From: Latrodectus hesperus
Lineage: Eukaryota; Arthropoda; Arachnida; Araneae; Theridiidae
NCBI GenBank assembly: GCA_037975125.1
Contig: CM075853.1
Coordinates: 87,771,859 to 87,835,858, forward strand
Length of the DNA stretch: 64,000 nucleotides
Direction of reading: 5' to 3'
Shown: one piece after another, positions 35,431 through 57,735 of the stretch
How the letters are laid out: each line of letters starts with the position of its first letter
Numbering within the stretch: the first letter of the stretch is position 1
Made by a program: the position numbers and the translations under genes
Notes under the pieces: generated by a model
Told to the model about the DNA's origin: nothing
Seen by the model: the letters and a program-made list of their open reading frames with translations, nothing else
Database searches by the model: none

Positions 35431-35617
35431 GTTTTGGCAACAGCAGTCAAATATCATTTTATCGTCACATTTCTCTAACAGCAGGGAGTCGTGCAAGATA
35501 CGCCTCTGCATTAGTTGGCTATCTCTTCTAACAATACATATTTACACTACCCTAAACTTATCGAAGAAAGGCAGACTTATTAGCAAAGCTTACGAAGCGT
35601 AATTATAAATGCGCATT
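35431..35617 (+). repeat. Diverged direct repeat, copy 2
   Basis: TCTAACAGCA, CATTAGTTGGCTATCTCTTC, TAACAATACATATTTA and CGAAGA parallel the copy at 35,090. This copy is richer in GC (GGGAGTCGTGCAAGATACGC), which suggests copy 1 has decayed more or that the repeat is a transposable element remnant. Confidence 0.65.
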
Positions 35618-35980
35618 ATCTGCAGGGAGCGACATATGTTTCTTCCAAAAACCAATAAGGTAGCTTGTGACATTTTCAAAAGCCCAATTACCACAAGCTG
35701 TGCTGTCCAATTTCAAATAAAGTCTTGTTTAGAACGATCGCTGCGCTCGACTCATTCCTTTTCCTGAGACATCTGGTCTTGAATACAAACACCCCCAGAG
35801 ACAAATATCCAAGAAATTGTATCCAACATTGTATTAATCTTTCGTGTAGAAGTTTAATTAAAGTGGTATCGATTTGTTGCTTCATCGGGGGTGTATTGCC
35901 ACCCAAACTAGAATAATGCTTCCAAATAAATCGGAAAATATATGACATTGGATTAATATTTTTCGTTTCGTGATCCATTG
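35618..35980. other. GC-elevated patch with overlapping open frames, unidentified
   Basis: A 96-codon minus-strand frame (35688-35978) overlaps a 63-codon plus-strand frame (35725-35916). Neither shows a domain, signal peptide or splice context that I recognise. With the direct repeats just before it, this may be the inner part of an unknown element. Confidence 0.3.
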
Positions 35981-38086
35981 TTCAAGAAGGTTAAATGTTT
36001 ATTTAATGGATGAATCTTTACTGTCAGAGCACGTAGTTTACAATACAAAATGAAATGGAATTCGAAGTGCTGCTAAAAATAAAGAATAAAAATATTTTTA
36101 TAAATGGAAAAATAAATTTGTGGTATTAACTCTGAAGGAATTTATTTTTCTCATCTTTGTATACTCGTTGTTCTTTATTCTTAACATTTAGTTTTTATAA
36201 TGAATTCAATTCTAATATTTTTTAAAATCTAAAGTCTTTCTTATTTGAAAGTTCAAAATTAATTTTCTTTGCAAAGCTCACAGAATTAAAAACAAAGCGC
36301 TAAATTTTTTGTTTCGGATTAGATCACGATTATCTTAAATATTCACTATAATTTTTTGTTAATATAAAGAAAACATAAGAGAAATCTATTTTAATTTCTG
36401 ATTTACACCATTTCACAAAATGGTAGGAGATATATTCATAAATATGATTTCCTAAGCTTTTTTTAATAAAAGCATTTTTCTAATAATAATAATGTCACAA
36501 AAGCTAAATCAAATTTCACCAAATAAAAGGAATATATTATGTCAAATATATAACATCGATTTTATTAGAATAAATATTCAATTTAATTCGATTCCTCTAA
36601 CATTTGAGTTTCAATAAAGTTAATATCATTTATATACTTCATTTTAATTTATAATCTAGATATTCAGCTATCTATTTTATTTCTAATATATATTTTTATC
36701 TTTAATAAAATAGTGCAAACATATTTTTATATGTTTTTATTATATTAAAATAAAGAGACTGATTTAAAGCTATCTTAAATAAAAGTAATCAATTCGCGCA
36801 GATTAGATATTAATAAAAAATGGTAGGAAAAGAAATCCCTTTACATATCAGTAAAACTCAATGATACTCAAAATAAATAAAAGTTCTGATTTTCAATATA
36901 CTTTAGATTAATAATGGGAAATTGTAATTCAAGAAATGCATGAAAGTTAGACTATAATCTTTTTTCATGACACAAGAGTTATAAATATATGAGAAGGCAT
37001 GCAACTGAAGAATTTGCCACTAAAATTCCTATAATTTAATGCTTAAATGAATCTTTGTTAGTCTACAAATTAATAGGTTTTCAAAGACATTTATCTTCAT
37101 AATGTACTTAAAGATAACAAAGAAGGCAGAAATATTTTTCACTCAGGATTTCCTGGAAATAACTGTATTTTAAATAATATAAACGATTGTGAGATGTTTC
37201 AACCTCAAAATAAGTAAAAGAAATCCTTTGAGATAAACGTGAGATTCAAAGATGCATATCTCTGAATGTTTTCTTCTTGTCCTTTTCGAATTCTTCTTAG
37301 ACTGCTGGTAATTTGTCAGAGATCAATAAGGAATAAAGTATTGATCTTGAAAAACAAAAGACAAAGAAGCTTAAAATTAAAAGCAGTAAAAGATTTCTTT
37401 TAGGATTTCCCGTGAGATTTTCAAACCAAGCGATACGTTTTGAGAATGTAATTCAAACAGAAAATCAAGAGATATATTTTAATTAAATTATAAATATAAA
37501 TATTTAGAGTTTTTTATCGCAAACTTTCTCACTTAAATATGAATTGCTCAGAAGCCAATGCGTTCAAGTCCATTTTTTTTATGTTTTTTGATTTCTATAA
37601 ATTTTGATTAAAATAACAAAATTTTTCTTAATTATTTAAGGTTTACTCATTGCTTCCTTTTTTCTAGATTAGACAGCTCTTTCTTTTATAGCTTCTGAAT
37701 ATATTGTATAATAATCCTAGAAGTCATTGTGAAACCTTTTATCAATATTTTTTTTACTTAAACTTTGAAAATTAAAATTAAATTCTTCATCTTTCGACAT
37801 TTGCTAGCAACGGTGAAAAACAACAAATTCATAATAACTGTAACTGTTACTTCTACTATTTACAATTGTTCGAATTTTATCCCCGTGCTTTCTTTTAATT
37901 TGAAATATCTAAATTTTGGTTAAAACATAAAAATATTACACTGAAATGTTTGTGAAAGTTATTGTGTTGTCAAAAACATTAAATAAATTTTTAATAACTG
38001 TAAAAACTCTGACATTTTAAAATAATAAAAAAAATGCATAAAAGTGTCATAAAAATGTAAAGGCAAAATGTAAAGGGAAAATAAAA
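35981..38086. other. AT-rich noncoding DNA, nothing recognised
   Basis: No features supported. Confidence 0.55.
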
Positions 38087-39921
38087 ATGTCAAGGGAAAT
38101 ATATCACAGTGAAAGTGAAAGTGATACGCGCTATTTTATCCTAATTCAAGGAGAATTAACCGTATTGATACTGATACATACTCGGATAACAAAAATTTGG
38201 AAAGTAATAGAAAGGACCTAAAAATTGGTAGAAACGCTATGGGGATCTTAGAAAATGATCTCTAAATGCAGAAAAACAAAAAAAGATACAAGGTAAACAA
38301 TATCAAAATAGAAATAAACGAATCATTTCTGCAAAGAAATTTGATAACAACCTTTTTAACTCTTTACGGATTTGCAATCGCAAGATAACCTTTTCTCAAA
38401 GAAAAAAAAACGATTAAATATTTTTAGAAGTTTAATGATCATCATAAGCAAAATATTTTTTGAAGAGACTTGATTAGATTTCTAGTAATCGAAAGTCAAC
38501 AACTCAGAAATAAAACTAAAGGATCAAGATCTGTCTTTTCAATACTTTATTAGACTTAACGACCAAGATGTTGGTGTTTGCAAAAAATATTTTAAAGAAA
38601 CACATCAAATAAGTAACGAGCGACTATATAATTATTGTTCAAAGGAAGATCTGAAAGACCACCGGAAGCAGCATATTCCAGGTAACAATATTGATGATTT
38701 CTATGTAATAAAACATATAAGCTCTTTTCCTGCTATTTCGAGTCATTATACATGAGCTCATAATCTCAGAAACCGAGACTTGAATTCAGACCTTTCTATT
38801 ACAAAAATGTATAAACTGTATGTCGAACAATGTAATGAAGAGTAAATTGTACCAAGTAATTAAAAAGTTTTATTAGCATATGTGTTTTCAACAAAATTTA
38901 ACTGATACTTTAAGCAACCATCAAAAGATACTTGTACAAAATGAGGTTATTTGATAAAAAAAAAAACAATATACTACAGATGAAGAAAAAACTTGCGGTT
39001 GAAGTTGAACAAGATGAGCACTTGCGAAATGCTGAAATTACCCATAATAGTATGGCTAATGACCTATTAAGAGCTTCAGATAAAATGTATGAGCTTAGTT
39101 TTGATTACCATTCCAAATTTGTCCACATTAGTGGCCTATTGCTGATTTTAAGAGTGCTGCATGTATGTTTGGCCTACAACCCAAGGATCGCATAATTCAC
39201 AAGAAGTGCTATCATGTTTAACTAAACACATTAAATTATACGCAAAGGATTTTCTAAAAATTATAATGTATTCAGATTGTTCAGTACAGAATTGAAGTAT
39301 AAAATCTCAGTTAAGTTTACTAAAATCGGTATAAAATATTGGAATTAGTATGTATAACATCTGAATCAATCGAACTATTTTTATTAAAGAAGCACAGTTA
39401 TTTGCTTAATGACGCTGATTTTTCAGTTATTGAAGCTTGTGCAAAAAAATCAGTATATTTATAATCCTTGTGACTCTTATCATATAATACAAAATATTAA
39501 AAGAACGAACCCTTTTCGCGTTCTCGAAAGGAATCAACAAAATTTCTTTTCCACAAAACCATCGGAAGATGCTATTATCAACAGAAAAAAATCAATAAGT
39601 GGACTAACAGTCAATTGGCTTCATATGCGATGGATAAAACTAGAAAGGTTGAACCCAAGCAGCATGAAGTTCAAATATAATTTTGATGAGGGTGTAATCT
39701 TTCATGTAATTGATATAAGAAAAGCAAAATAGGTAGGCAAGAAATTTTAAAAAATATAACAATATTATATCTTAATGTCAGAACAATTTTAAAAGAAACA
39801 AAAAGGCATCATAAGTTTAATAAAGTGCATACCTCCAATTAAACAGGACTTCTACAAGGCATTAAGAACAACATGTGGAGATCAAGATTTACATTTAAAT
39901 AACTCGAAAGAAGATTTGTAG
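38087..39921 (+). pseudogene. Decayed transposase-like protein gene (DUF7869-like family)
   Basis: Ordered fragments in several plus-strand frames match a family, common and often multicopy in arthropods, that I remember as DUF7869. The start is the ATG at 38087 (MSREIYHSESESDTR, acidic leader). Next come NRNKRIISAKKFDNN (about 38,320) and NDQDVGVCKKYFKETHQISN (about 38,560-38,620). Then HIPGNNID, SSFPAISSHYT, a TGA, and LNSDLSITKMYKLYVEQCN (to about 38,840). KFN.YFKQPSKDTCTK follows near 38,900-38,940, with TGA where a Cys is expected. Later blocks are EHLRNAEITHNSMANDLLRA, ELSFDY, then NSQEVLSCLTKHIK with YSDCSVQN (family core YSD-C-GQN; the Gly is Val). The last are LNDADFSVIE, YHIIQNIKRTNPF, NWLHMRWIKLERLNP and KQDFYKALRTTCGDQDLHLN, ending at the stop 39919-39921. 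At least four stops or frameshifts break it. The YSD core suggests an RNase H-like nuclease fold, which is an inference. No terminal repeats were identified. Confidence 0.75.
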
Positions 39922-41192
<1,271 letters not shown>

Positions 41193-41292
41193 GCATCATC
41201 TTCTCTCATTTATACTTTGGAGCGATAAAATTTTAAATATAAATAAGTTATTTCTAAATGGATAGTGTAAAAATTATATAGACTTTTATATA

Positions 41293-41374
41293 GAACACAA
41301 CTAGCTATTAAAATTAGCATATCAGAAAGGAACACAACTAGCCATTAAAATTAGTATATCAGAAAGGAACACAA
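41293..41374 (+). repeat. 37-bp tandem duplication (2.2 units)
   Basis: Units starting GAACACAACTAGCYATTAAA lie at 41293 and 41330, and a third partial unit GAACACAA starts at 41367. The two full units differ at only two positions, so the duplication is young. Confidence 0.9.
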
Positions 41375-41847
41375 GTAAATTTATAAATACATATATTCCA
41401 GAAAAAAAGATTATTGGACAGATCTATTTCACAAGAAATAACAAGTAATAGCAATTTAAAGAAATTGGAAAGTATAGATGCTGAGAAATCAATGCGCAGA
41501 GTAATTATTTTTAGCAAAAATTATAACACTTATTTTTGCTAAATTGGTTTTGATATATGGACATGGAAGCGCATCATGGCATGTGCTGATGTAATTACTT
41601 ATGCAGCTTCTACACGTTGCTACAGTTCACCAACTGTAAGTGACTAAAATATGATGAAGAGACTGGCGTTCGGATAATGTCGGATATTGTCGATTGGTAA
41701 GAGATCTAGAGAGCAATCTGACCAGAAAAGCGTCCGAATCAAGGAAGGTTTACATGAAACATTAAATATCTTTTCAAAAGATAACATCTTTTCTTGTAAT
41801 TTGTGAAATTATAGCTAGTCTTTTGAGCACAATTCTGTATTATGGTC
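41375..41847. other. AT-rich spacer with slightly higher GC, nothing recognised
   Basis: No features supported. Confidence 0.5.
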
Positions 41848-42038
<191 letters not shown>

Positions 42039-42305
42039 AAAATATAAATCCATCAAACATCTATAGATTATGTATAAAAATCTTCAATGCATAATTTTTA
42101 AAAGGATTGGAACGAGAAATAAATTATTTTGTCCCAAAATATGATTTGAAGCTAATTAGGTGTAAATATCGAATTCTTAAAAGTTAATAGTATCTATTGC
42201 AGCTTGTTACAAATCTATAAAAATATTTAACTGGTATTGATTAAGATGGAAATTAAAAAATTTCCCTCAACAACAAAATGATTGATAAATTAGAATATTT
42301 TGTTG

Positions 42306-42309
<4 letters not shown>
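42039..42309. other. AT-rich spacer, nothing recognised
   Basis: Short spacer between two TA arrays. Confidence 0.5.
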
Positions 42310-42388
<79 letters not shown>

Positions 42389-42398
42389 ATATATATAT
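42310..42398. repeat. (TA)n microsatellite with GTAT interruption
   Basis: A pure TA core (42310-42376), then GTATGTATGTAT and a second TA run to 42398. Confidence 0.95.
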
Positions 42399-51654
<9,256 letters not shown>

Positions 51655-52138
51655 TACAGTAGAACTCCAATTATTCGAATTCCATCTATCCGAATCACTT
51701 TTAGAATTTCAAATAATAATAAAACTAAAGAAGAGACGGAAAAGGATTAAAAGGGAAAAAAATTGAGAAAATAAAAGGTAAGAAAATGGAGTAAATGACG
51801 TGCCATTTGAGGAATTCAAAAACATTCTTTTGAAAAATTACTGGATGTTCAGAAGTTAATGCTGAAGATATTGGAGAATGTTTATGCGTCAGACAAACTG
51901 AATTTCAAATTTGAAATGATGATCAACTTATTGAAAACTTCAAGAGACAGTCTTTTTAATTTTGAATCTTTTTATTCTGTTAAATAATAATAATGAACCA
52001 TATTTATACACTTCAACATTAAACTCCATACAAGTATTGACTCAACAATTATAATTAGACAAATCGTGCATGATGCAAAAATAGTAAATTGTTTTCAGTT
52101 AATGATAGTTACTTGGATAATTGAGGAATATAGTGATA
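51655..52138 (+). mobile_element. pogo/Tigger-like DNA transposon remnant (internally deleted)
   Basis: The left end, after a TA dinucleotide (51655-51656), begins CAGTAGAACTCCAATTATTC and continues GAATTCC...ATCCGAATCAC. This is close to pogo/Tigger termini. The right end TTGGATAATTGAGGAATATA with GTGATA (about 52113-52138) is a diverged reverse complement of the left. Inside, near 51,850-51,950, the plus strand reads CSEVNAEDIGEC and TEFQI.NDDQLIE. This resembles the acidic C-terminal tail of pogo/Tigger transposases (EDVEEWL and YQILSDDEIVE). At about 480 bp it is far shorter than an autonomous element, so it is internally deleted. Ancestral transposition would have been at TA sites. Confidence 0.65.
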
Positions 52139-55138
52139 TAATAATTATAATGAAAAGAGTTATTATTATGTGTCTCAATATATATAATACATTCCTTAAC
52201 ATATAAAAAATATTATATAAATTGAAAAAGAATGTTTTTTCGAAATTCTAGATGATTCAAATTTTATTTAACACAAAATCATTATTTTTTTTAAAAATTT
52301 TTCCTTATTACTTTAGTTTAACTAGTTTTGTTTAATTTCTTTTTCTTTAACAACATTTTGGTTTTTTCTAAAGGCAACAAATAAGAAAATAACCAAATCC
52401 AGCAAGGGTTAAATAAAAAACGATATGTTATCTCGGAAAAGTACTAAATGAAAAATGCAAATTACAATTGTATATCAGCAAAAATGTTTCCATTATAAAA
52501 TCTCGATGACAAACTTTACTAAGAAACCACATCTAATATATATTTCAGCAACAGATGACATTTCTACTGTGATATTTATAAATAATATCATGTTAATAAT
52601 TGCATAAAATTATGATGTAAACAAAGATTTGTTCCATAAAATTTTCTTTTCTTTTTAGTGACTAAAACATACTAAGTTTTGCCAAATACTTACATTGAAG
52701 CAAGATCCTATATAAAATTTATGAATGTTATCTATTACAAATTTCTCATATTGTAGAAAATTAACAATTAAACGATATGTATATTTGTAATCTGACTTTT
52801 CAACTAAATAAGAAATATAATAATGAAACATATATAGCATTCTATAAAATATCGTTAATAATGAAAGATTAAATAAGCAATAAAATATTTTCTTTTTAAT
52901 AACGAATATTAAGCAAAAAAATTGTGGGAATATCAATCTACTAGTTTGGAATTCCTAATTATTTTGGATGGTGAATTTCACATTATTTGGTCGCTGCTCT
53001 AAATAAAATAATTTATGTGATTTCTGTGGTTATAATAATCTAATTTTATCGAATATAATTATAAAAATGTGAAAAAATATATTTTAATTTATAGTTCTGA
53101 ATAGTCATATTTAAAGAAAATATATGAGTTATACAAAATTTTTCCTTATCAAATTTAAGCGTTTATTGTCCACTGGTTACCGTTTAGCTAGATCCTTTAA
53201 AAAGCTTTTACCGCTGATTTAAAATGCATAATGGAGATTCAAACGCCTTAACTTATATTTAAATTTATAATAATTTATAGAAAGGATTACAAATAATAAT
53301 GATGATAAGTGCGGGAAGATATTAATAACATTACATATATAATCTGCAAGGGAAGAAAGATTTTATTGAAATTGGAAGATTCAAATGCAGTTTTATTTTA
53401 TTTTGTAGAAATATTCCAACTTGTAACTACAAATAAATACTTCTCCATTAAAAAGTAAAATTTATATTTCAACTCTACTTGAATTTTCTTTAATCATTAT
53501 ATGCATAAAAATTTCATTATTTTGCACATAAAGAATAAAGAAAACGAATAAGAAGAAACGTATAATTTTATAATGCATAATCTTATTATAAATATATAGT
53601 TATTCATCAATCTGTTTGGAATGTGTAAATGGTTGAAATTATCAGGAAACTAATGTGCTGGCAAATTTCCAGATTTATTTAAATTCACGATATACAAGAA
53701 AATTATATGGGAAACTTTATTTGTAATTGCTTTAGGCTTATTTTACAAAAATATTCAGATACAATGATTTGAAAAAATAAAAAATTTTGAGAATATCAAA
53801 AAATTCATTGTTTTTTACATACTTAAGAAAAATAGTTAAAAGTTTTTATTTTGCTAACACACGAGTCATCAAAAAAATGATGTCAACAATAAATTGATTT
53901 ATACATTAAATGTGATTCGTCCTATTTTATAAATAAATATTGTCCTTTCTAGAACTATTACACTTACAGAGAACAAAGCTTTTACTTGTCATTATTTTTT
54001 ATACTTAACATTTTAAAAATAATGACTAGCAAAAGTGTGAATGCTGCATTTAAGAATGAAGTATTGAATTTTAAGCTTAAAACTTATCCAAAGATGCATG
54101 TAATATTTTTCTACTAATATCTGCATCTATATTTTTGTTAAGGGCATAATAATGTGCTGACATAAATAATATGCTATTATTCTAAGCATTAATACGATTT
54201 TAAATAAGTAATCAGAATACAAAAATTTAAGTAACAAAATATTTTATGACATACAGTATTTTTACATGATTTGTAACAACTGTCAGCATATTCAATTGAA
54301 TATTATCACAATGGTATCATGAGTTTAATAATACCTGAATTAATATCAAGTTTTTTTATAGTTCTTAGTTAAGCAATTAAATATTCACTTTGGATTTTTA
54401 TGAAAGAAACCTTTTCTTCTTTTCTTTAATAATAAAAAAGGAAAATTTTTAGTAATAAAAGATATCTTAAGAAAATATGCATCTTTTAGTAAGTAATACA
54501 TTGCATAAATATCGAATTCCTTAAAGAAATCAAAAGAGTTCATTCTTTATGCAATAGAAAATAGAAAATAAATCAGGCACAAATTTGGTGAATGCAGCTT
54601 TTTGAATAAAAACTAAATTTATGCAAAACTAATTTTCTACTCAGACGATAAATTCAGAATATTTTCAAACAACAATGGAAGATATTTATTCACATCAAAG
54701 TTTCAATCTAAAGAATAAAAGGCAATTGAAGTAATGCAATTTCATTAAGATACCTGATTTTAAAATAGTTTATCTGATTCGATTTATTTCTTATTTTACA
54801 GTTATTTTTTTTTACTTTCTTTCTACAAAACTATCTCCTGATCTCTTTCGTTTATTATTGAAATTGATATATTCACTAGCTAGAAATAGAATCGAACTTG
54901 AGCAAAATCGGTAATTCTTCTTTATCTACATTTCAAAAACTGGGTATTTTAAAACTCCTCTTTAACTGTTAATTTCATGATATGGTTTCTTTGATCATGA
55001 TATTATTTTTGTCAATTAATCGATGAAAAATTTTAATTTCTCTTTTTCAGTAATATTTTTATTTTTTTTAACATAAATCCCAAGTAATATAGGCTTACGA
55101 TGATGCAACAATAAAAATGAATGAAGTTTTTGTGATAA
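52139..55138. other. AT-rich noncoding DNA, nothing recognised
   Basis: No features supported. A single B-box-like word near 53,245 on the minus strand has no A box and was rejected. Confidence 0.5.
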
Positions 55139-55436
55139 CCTATTACATATGTTGGTGTTGTCGTGTACCAGTTAGACTGGCATTATGGTGTGCGCTGCTC
55201 CACTTTTCCAACTGAACCATATTTTTGGTGTGGAGTCCGACTTTCTCCGTACACACATGCCATAGATACACGTTTATTAGGTAGGCAACCATTCACAACC
55301 CATTCATACAAAAAAGGACAAAGACAGGATAGATAGAAAGTACATCCATGCCCGAATCGGGATTCGAACCCAGGACCTCCCTATCCGAAGTCAGGCAGGC
55401 TGACCACTAGACAAGTTGGGTGGCCCTATTACATAT
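55139..55436 (-). repeat. Young tRNA-derived SINE, family A, with perfect 12-bp target-site duplication
   Basis: CCTATTACATAT at 55139-55150 is repeated exactly at 55425-55436, bounding a 274-bp element read on the minus strand. Its head has CTTGTCTAGTGGTCAG (A-box region, 55400-55415) and GGGTTCGAATCC (B box, 55360-55371). These are followed by GATTCGGGCATGGATGTACT and a body ending in CAGTCTAACTGG with an ACAACACC-type tail. The body matches the plus-strand copy at 60.4 kb nearly throughout. LINE-mediated retroposition explains the duplication. Intact boxes and duplication indicate a recent insertion. Confidence 0.93.
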
Positions 55437-56404
55437 AAAAATTCAAAAGAATTGCCAGTCGTATATGGAGATGGTGAGCAACATTACAATAACGAGAATT
55501 GTTGTAAGTGACTTATATTAATGCAGTAAATTGATGTTATAAAGTTTGAAAGCTATTGCACAAACGTTTTTACTCAAGAATAAATTTGAGATTAACTTAA
55601 TAAAAAGATGATGTTTATTTCATCAATAATTATGAATAATTAATTGAACATTCCTAAGTATATTAACTGCACTCACTTTATTTGGTAATGTTTTCAATAT
55701 TGTAAAATAATTTCCACTGAAAATGTTTGTCATGAAATTACACAAATATAACTAATATAAATTCATTCAGAATAATCGTTAACAATAATATGTGGCAAGC
55801 ACTAGTTTATATATTTTGATCTATAAAACAGATCCTCAATATAAAGAAAGTAGAACAGTCATAGCATTTTTAAATTTCTATTTATGAATTTATTCTGCAA
55901 AAGCAAAGATGATTTTTAATATTTTGAAAAAAAATTATTTACAAATTAAAAATCTTTGCACGCATAGTGATTCAAAAAATTTATTTAAGAATTTAATCGA
56001 ATTACCAGTAAATAGTATAAGAAATGTATATTATTGTCTGTATAACGGATTTTTATAACCATTTATGTATTACTGGAACAGTATAAGAATGAGCAGTAAG
56101 CATTTTGAATCAATGCACATAATTTATTTTTATAAAAATTTTTAGAAATTTTTCATCATAACGATTGCTATAATACCATATAAGATAAAATGTCAATCAT
56201 TACATCCAGGACATAATTTAATATAGAGATTAGACAGCAAATATATAAAGAAAATTTATATGCAAATAATTAAATCATCTGACAGTTCTTAATTATAACT
56301 ATAGTTTTAATCATCAGTCTACCCGATAAATTTTTTTTCAGATATACTGTTAGCGAAGTACAAAATTCTTGTAGAAATATTACTATAACTTCGCTATTTT
56401 TACA
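55437..56404. other. AT-rich noncoding DNA, nothing recognised
   Basis: No features supported. Confidence 0.5.
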
Positions 56405-56600
56405 TGATTTGTTTCGCCATAGAAGGCTCTAGATTCGATCTCAGCCATTGTTGAACAATCAGGGAAATATAATGCATCTGCTTTCAGGATGCGTATCTTT
56501 TATAGGGTTTTTGGGCATTTTCCTCTGTAAAATGAGAATGCGGTTCACTACCCTTGAAAAGTCCGCCAATACAATAAGCGATTTCCTTAAACATTTGTGC
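56405..56600 (+). repeat. tRNA-derived SINE, family C
   Basis: The B box GATTCGATCTC (56432-56442) is followed by AGCCATTGTTGAACAATCAG, CTGCTTTCAGGATGCGTATC and ATAGGGTTTTTGGGCATTTT, parallel to the copies at 13.8 and 57.6 kb. The frame at 56448-56660 is not a gene. Confidence 0.65.
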
Positions 56601-57554
56601 TCTTCTAAATTTAAATTCTTGATGGCAATTTTCTCGATGTTTTCTTTGATGAATGATTGAAAAACAAGCAGTTCTCCGTGAAATCTTGAAATAACGTATC
56701 TTATAGTTTTAGGTATTATTATACTTGGAGCTACTTATTTATTTCCAATAAAATTTCATTCGAATAAACTTATCTATTTATAAATAAGTGCTTTTCGCAA
56801 ATTCATTTCCTATTTCATCGTGTGCGGAAAAGAAACCAGAAACTCATCGGTATTATTTTTCTGCTTCCGGCATTAATACTATAATAACAAACTGACTTTC
56901 TACATGCTAGCCAAGAATATATGTAAAGTAGGTAACATAATATATGTGATAATTTTTGCTTTTGATAAGGTTCGAATTAGGAGCAAGTGTTAGTTAAAGC
57001 ACAAATCATTCATCTTAATATCAAAAAGCAACAAATCTCAAAGAAAACAAAAAAAAATTATCCGAAAAAACTTCTAAAGTTTCTTATTAGTTATGATTTT
57101 ACTTATTTTGTTTAGTTTATTTTTCATATAAGAGAAGTGATATACTTCGTACTAGTCTTATGAATATTTCTATTGGATCATACCGTGGAAAAATTATCAA
57201 TTTTAAGAGAATAAAACATTGAATATTTTCTAAAAAATGTGTAGATAAGTCTGCAACCCTTAATGTTTTGAAACTGCTGAAAAATTTGGCAAATTTAGTT
57301 TAGATACTTGGCTTTTTCCACCTATTTTTATAGACTTGTGTATTGTACTTCACAAATCTCTAATTTTAAAATATTGTATTTATTATTTTAATATTTATTG
57401 AAAGTTCAAATATATTAAAAATAAAAACATTTAATTATGTAGGCATGTACTTCGAAAAAATATTTAGTCTCCTATATTTTGAAACAATAAAAATCTTTAG
57501 AAGAGAATTCAATTTGTAATAATCCGACGAAAATTGTAGTAATATTGAATATCG
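56601..57554. other. AT-rich noncoding DNA, nothing recognised
   Basis: No features supported. Confidence 0.5.
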
Positions 57555-57735
57555 TTAACTGTGTCCTCATAGTAGGACAACGTTCTTCAAAGCGGAAAAC
57601 TCAGCGTTCGATCCACGTCACTGTTGAACAGATGGAGATAGGTCTTGCGCTTTCGCTTGCATGCACGTCTGTCAGTGTGTGTCCTAGGGAGTTTTCCAGG
57701 TTTTCACCTTTGTGATATGTAAATGCATCTATCTA
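57555..57735 (+). repeat. tRNA-derived SINE, family C
   Basis: The B box GCGTTCGATCC (57604-57614) is followed by ACTGTTGAACAGATGGAGAT, GCTTGCATGCACGTCTGTCA and GGGAGTTTTCCAGGTTTTC, then a short (ATCT)n stretch (57727-57738). The head is diverged. Its GC is the highest among the family-C copies. Confidence 0.65.

Noticed and set aside
53160..53250. tRNA-derived SINE on the minus strand
   Set aside because: Only a B-box-like word (GTTTGAATCTCC) is present, with no A box or family landmarks.
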